A stretch of 7,395 nucleotides of DNA from Gammaproteobacteria bacterium (GTDB lineage: Bacteria; Pseudomonadota; Gammaproteobacteria; SZUA-152), in NCBI GenBank assembly GCA_003229995.1, contig QIGJ01000024.1, forward strand, positions 1-7,395, given 5' to 3'. Below are positions 6,055-7,395 of the stretch, one piece after another. Position 1 is the first letter of the stretch; the number at the start of each line of letters is the position of its first letter. Under the pieces are notes generated by a model, which saw only the letters and a program-made list of their open reading frames with translations, did not search any database and was not told where the DNA came from. Made by a program: the position numbers and the translations under genes.

Positions 6055-7098
6055 TTATGCAGGTTCAGAGCTTGCGAAGAAATCCCCCGCAGGCACTGGC
6101 AGACCAAAATGCAAATAGGCGCTGCGCGTCGCGACCCGGCCACGCGGAGAACGCATCAAAAAGCCCTGTTGAATCAAGTACGGCTCCAGCACATCTTCGA
6201 TGGTGCCGCGTTCTTCACCAATAGCCGCAGCGAGGTTATCCACTCCCACCGGACCTCCGTCAAACTTTTCGATCACCGCCAGCATCAACTTGCGATCCAG
6301 CATGTCGAAACCGTTTTCGTCCACATCCAGCAAATCCAGTGCGCAGGATGCCACTTCCATCGTAATCCGGCCATCGGCCCTCACCTCGGCATAATCACGC
6401 ACCCGGCGCAGCAGGCGATTGACAATACGCGGTGTGCCACGGGCACGCTTGGCAAGCTCGCCAGCGCCTCTTGTGTCCAGCGGCACACCGAGAATGCCTG
6501 CGGCACGTTGCACGATATGCGCAAGATCCGGAATCGAATAAAACTCCAGCCGCTGCACAATACCGAAACGGTCACGCAGCGGCGAAGTCAGCAGGCCGGC
6601 ACGAGTTGTTGCTCCCACCAGTGTAAATGGTGGGAGATCCAGTTTTACCGAACGCGCTGCCGGACCTTCGCCGATCATAATATCCAGCTGGTAATCTTCC
6701 ATCGCCGGATACAACACCTCCTCCACCACAGGCGAAAGACGGTGAATTTCGTCCACGAACAACACATCGTGTGGTTCCAGGTTGGTCAGCAAAGCGGCAA
6801 GATCACCCGGGCGCTCCAGCACTGGCCCGGAAGTGTGGCGCATGTTGACGCCCATCTCAGTCGCAACGATATGTGCGAGCGTCGTTTTACCCAGTCCTGG
6901 TGGGCCAAAAATCAACGTATGATCCAGTGCCTCGCTGCGCGCGCGAGCAGCGGAAATGAAAATCTCCATTTGCTCTTTAACGGCTGGCTGGCCCACATAA
7001 TCTGCCAGTTTACCAGGACGAATGGCACGATCCTGTGCTTCTTCGCGGTCATCACGAACAGTGGCTGCGGGAGCAATAAGGCGGTCGGTTTCAATCAT
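6055..7098 (-). CDS. ruvB: RuvB, Holliday-junction branch-migration ATPase
   Basis: Hexameric AAA+ motor that with RuvA drives branch migration of Holliday junctions in the cytoplasm. It has 347 residues (E. coli 336). Walker A GPPGLGKT is at 65-72, Walker B with Asp116/Glu117 in [10 protein letters not shown], sensor 1 in GATTRAG at 162-168 and the probable arginine finger Arg175 in SPLRDRFG. Sensor 2 is in [15 protein letters not shown] (about 221-235), and a C-terminal winged helix for DNA binding lies at about 265-335 ([31 protein letters not shown]). All catalytic residues look intact. The ATG at 7098 is chosen because MIETDRLI matches the family start (E. coli MIEADRLI). It is preceded by CACTCCCTCTCC, which offers no Shine-Dalgarno. 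An in-frame ATG at 7131 would add 11 residues. No ruvA is found directly upstream, and I see no SOS box. Confidence 0.96.
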   Translation of the reverse strand: MIETDRLIAPAATVRDDREEAQDRAIRPGKLADYVGQPAVKEQMEIFISAARARSEALDHTLIFGPPGLGKTTLAHIVATEMGVNMRHTSGPVLERPGDLAALLTNLEPHDVLFVDEIHRLSPVVEEVLYPAMEDYQLDIMIGEGPAARSVKLDLPPFTLVGATTRAGLLTSPLRDRFGIVQRLEFYSIPDLAHIVQRAAGILGVPLDTRGAGELAKRARGTPRIVNRLLRRVRDYAEVRADGRITMEVASCALDLLDVDENGFDMLDRKLMLAVIEKFDGGPVGVDNLAAAIGEERGTIEDVLEPYLIQQGFLMRSPRGRVATRSAYLHFGLPVPAGDFFASSEPA

Positions 7099-7112
7099 GG
7101 AGAGGGAGTGTA

Positions 7113-7220
7113 CTACAGCAATGATACCCATGCCCTACCCGGTTTCATTGAAATCGGTGAGTATAAAAGGCTACTCGCCGCAGCAGTAGTGGACAGAACT
7201 CGTTCTGCTACTTCGATCAT
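7113..7220 (-). CDS. Putative small ORF (35 aa) upstream of ruvB, unrecognised
   Basis: A 35-codon frame from ATG at 7220 to TAG at 7113, beginning [16 protein letters not shown] and ending WVSLL. I do not recognise it. Its strongest support is the ribosome binding site: AAAGGAGG seven bases before the ATG is the best in the window. The stop lies 14 bases before the ruvB ATG, in a different frame, and ruvB has no Shine-Dalgarno, so it could be a leader ORF that feeds ribosomes to ruvB. There is no signal peptide and no clear membrane segment. The first residues resemble the RuvB N-terminus (MIE, then an acidic residue and Arg), which could be chance or a relic of duplication. An alternative is a decayed gene remnant whose good RBS has survived. 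Confidence 0.45.
   Translation of the reverse strand: MIEVAERVLSTTAAASSLLYSPISMKPGRAWVSLL
7171..7212 (-). promoter_or_regulatory. Overlapping alternative hairpins inside the ruvB-leader ORF
   Basis: On the minus strand CAGAAC-GA-GTTCTG (7207-7194) is a perfect 6-bp dyad. It is flanked by AGTAG (7212-7208) and, after a 4-base bulge, CTACT (7189-7185), which extend the stem. The same CTACT can instead pair with a second AGTAG (7175-7171) across a 9-base loop. The two structures exclude each other, as in attenuator-type leaders. Confidence 0.35.
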
Positions 7221-7227
7221 CAGTGTT

Positions 7228-7235
7228 CCTCCTTT
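7228..7235 (-). promoter_or_regulatory. Strong Shine-Dalgarno upstream of the 35-codon ORF
   Basis: AAAGGAGG, almost fully complementary to the 16S rRNA anti-Shine-Dalgarno, sits seven bases before the ATG at 7220 and 130 bases before the ruvB ATG. It cannot serve ruvB directly. Confidence 0.7.
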
Positions 7236-7261
7236 TTTCATCATCGTGCAGAACTGGAAGG

Positions 7262-7293
7262 GATATATTTTTATAGTCACATTTTTGCGTCAA
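7262..7293 (-). promoter_or_regulatory. Possible promoter for the small ORF and ruvB
   Basis: TTGACG (7293-7288) is a 5-of-6 match to a sigma-70 -35 box. An AT-rich run, TATAAAAATATAT (7275-7263), follows. At exactly 17 bases the hexamer is a poor AAATAT; the better TATAAA lies only 12 bases away and TATATC 20 away. A start near 7255 would give a short leader before the strong Shine-Dalgarno. Confidence 0.35.
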
Positions 7294-7395
7294 AACATCT
7301 GCATGGGGTGTAGATCAGCCACTGACGATTTTTTTATACTTTCCGGGGAAAGTGACACTGTTTTTTGGCCGCTTTATTTCTGTGTAATAAACCGC

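Larger units (their letters stand above)
7221..7395. other. Non-coding region upstream of the ruvB leader ORF
   Basis: These 175 AT-rich bases show no recognisable gene. In particular no RuvA sequence is present, although ruvA normally sits here. A perfect 16-base palindrome, ACTTTCCCCGGAAAGT, lies at 7338-7353 with a TATAAA (7338-7333, minus strand) at its edge. Two short frames are open to the right edge: minus-strand codons ending at TGA 7317-7315 (26 codons) and a plus-strand frame from ATG 7303 (31 codons). Both are short enough to be chance, but either could be the end or start of a neighbouring gene. Confidence 0.5.

Noticed and set aside
7099..7131. Longer ruvB start at ATG 7131
   Set aside because: It adds [11 protein letters not shown], which has no counterpart in E. 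coli RuvB, overlaps the small ORF, and has only a poorly spaced GGGTAGGG. Kept as an alternative only.
7132..7395. LexA/SOS box upstream of ruvB
   Set aside because: No CTG-N10-CAG match was found. The CAGAAC-GA-GTTCTG dyad has the wrong spacing for any LexA motif I know.
7303..7395. Short open frames reaching the right edge on both strands (31 codons plus, 26 codons minus)
   Set aside because: Open frames of this length are expected by chance. There is no RBS for the plus frame and no recognisable sequence in either; it can only be settled with flanking sequence.

Overview
The window is a near-complete tol-pal chromosomal locus, read entirely from the minus strand, so transcription runs from high to low coordinates. 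In transcription order the genes are ruvB, ybgC, tolQ, tolR, tolA, tolB, pal, cpoB (ybgF) and the first 80 codons of queE, which runs off the left edge. This gene order and the protein sequences (RuvB starting MIETDRL, a Pseudomonas-like QueE, a TolA with a TonB-like C-terminal domain) point to a gammaproteobacterium. I cannot name the genus.

Right end (about 7099-7395): an intergenic/leader region before ruvB. The gene usually found directly upstream, ruvA, is absent. The region holds a 35-codon ORF with a near-perfect Shine-Dalgarno sequence that ends 14 bases before a ruvB start with no ribosome binding site of its own. It also holds overlapping hairpins, a possible promoter and a 16-base perfect palindrome. 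ruvB (6055-7098) encodes the Holliday-junction branch-migration motor. A 113-base gap with an operator-like inverted repeat separates it from ybgC.

Middle (1398-5941): ybgC-tolQ-tolR-tolA-tolB-pal is tightly packed. ybgC/tolQ overlap by 11 bases, tolQ/tolR abut, and the other gaps are 34-75 bases. TolQ, TolR and TolA form the inner-membrane, proton-driven complex. TolB is periplasmic and Pal is the outer-membrane lipoprotein that grips peptidoglycan. Together they constrict the outer membrane at division and keep the envelope intact. YbgC is an acyl-CoA thioesterase that travels with the cluster.

Left end (1-1385): cpoB encodes a periplasmic coiled-coil/TPR partner of TolA that links the Tol machine to peptidoglycan synthesis. 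A possible 11-codon mini-ORF overlaps its GTG start. A 233-base gap then carries a single REP-like palindrome with a GTAG foot and a weak terminator-like hairpin before queE (7-deazaguanine/queuosine synthesis).

The genes are conventional and intact. I see no evidence of a new multi-gene system, CRISPR, phage or insertion sequence. The parts worth a second look are regulatory: the ruvB leader, the cpoB mini-ORF, the REP-like element, and two protein-level oddities (the TolA stalk composition and a TolB proline-rich insert).
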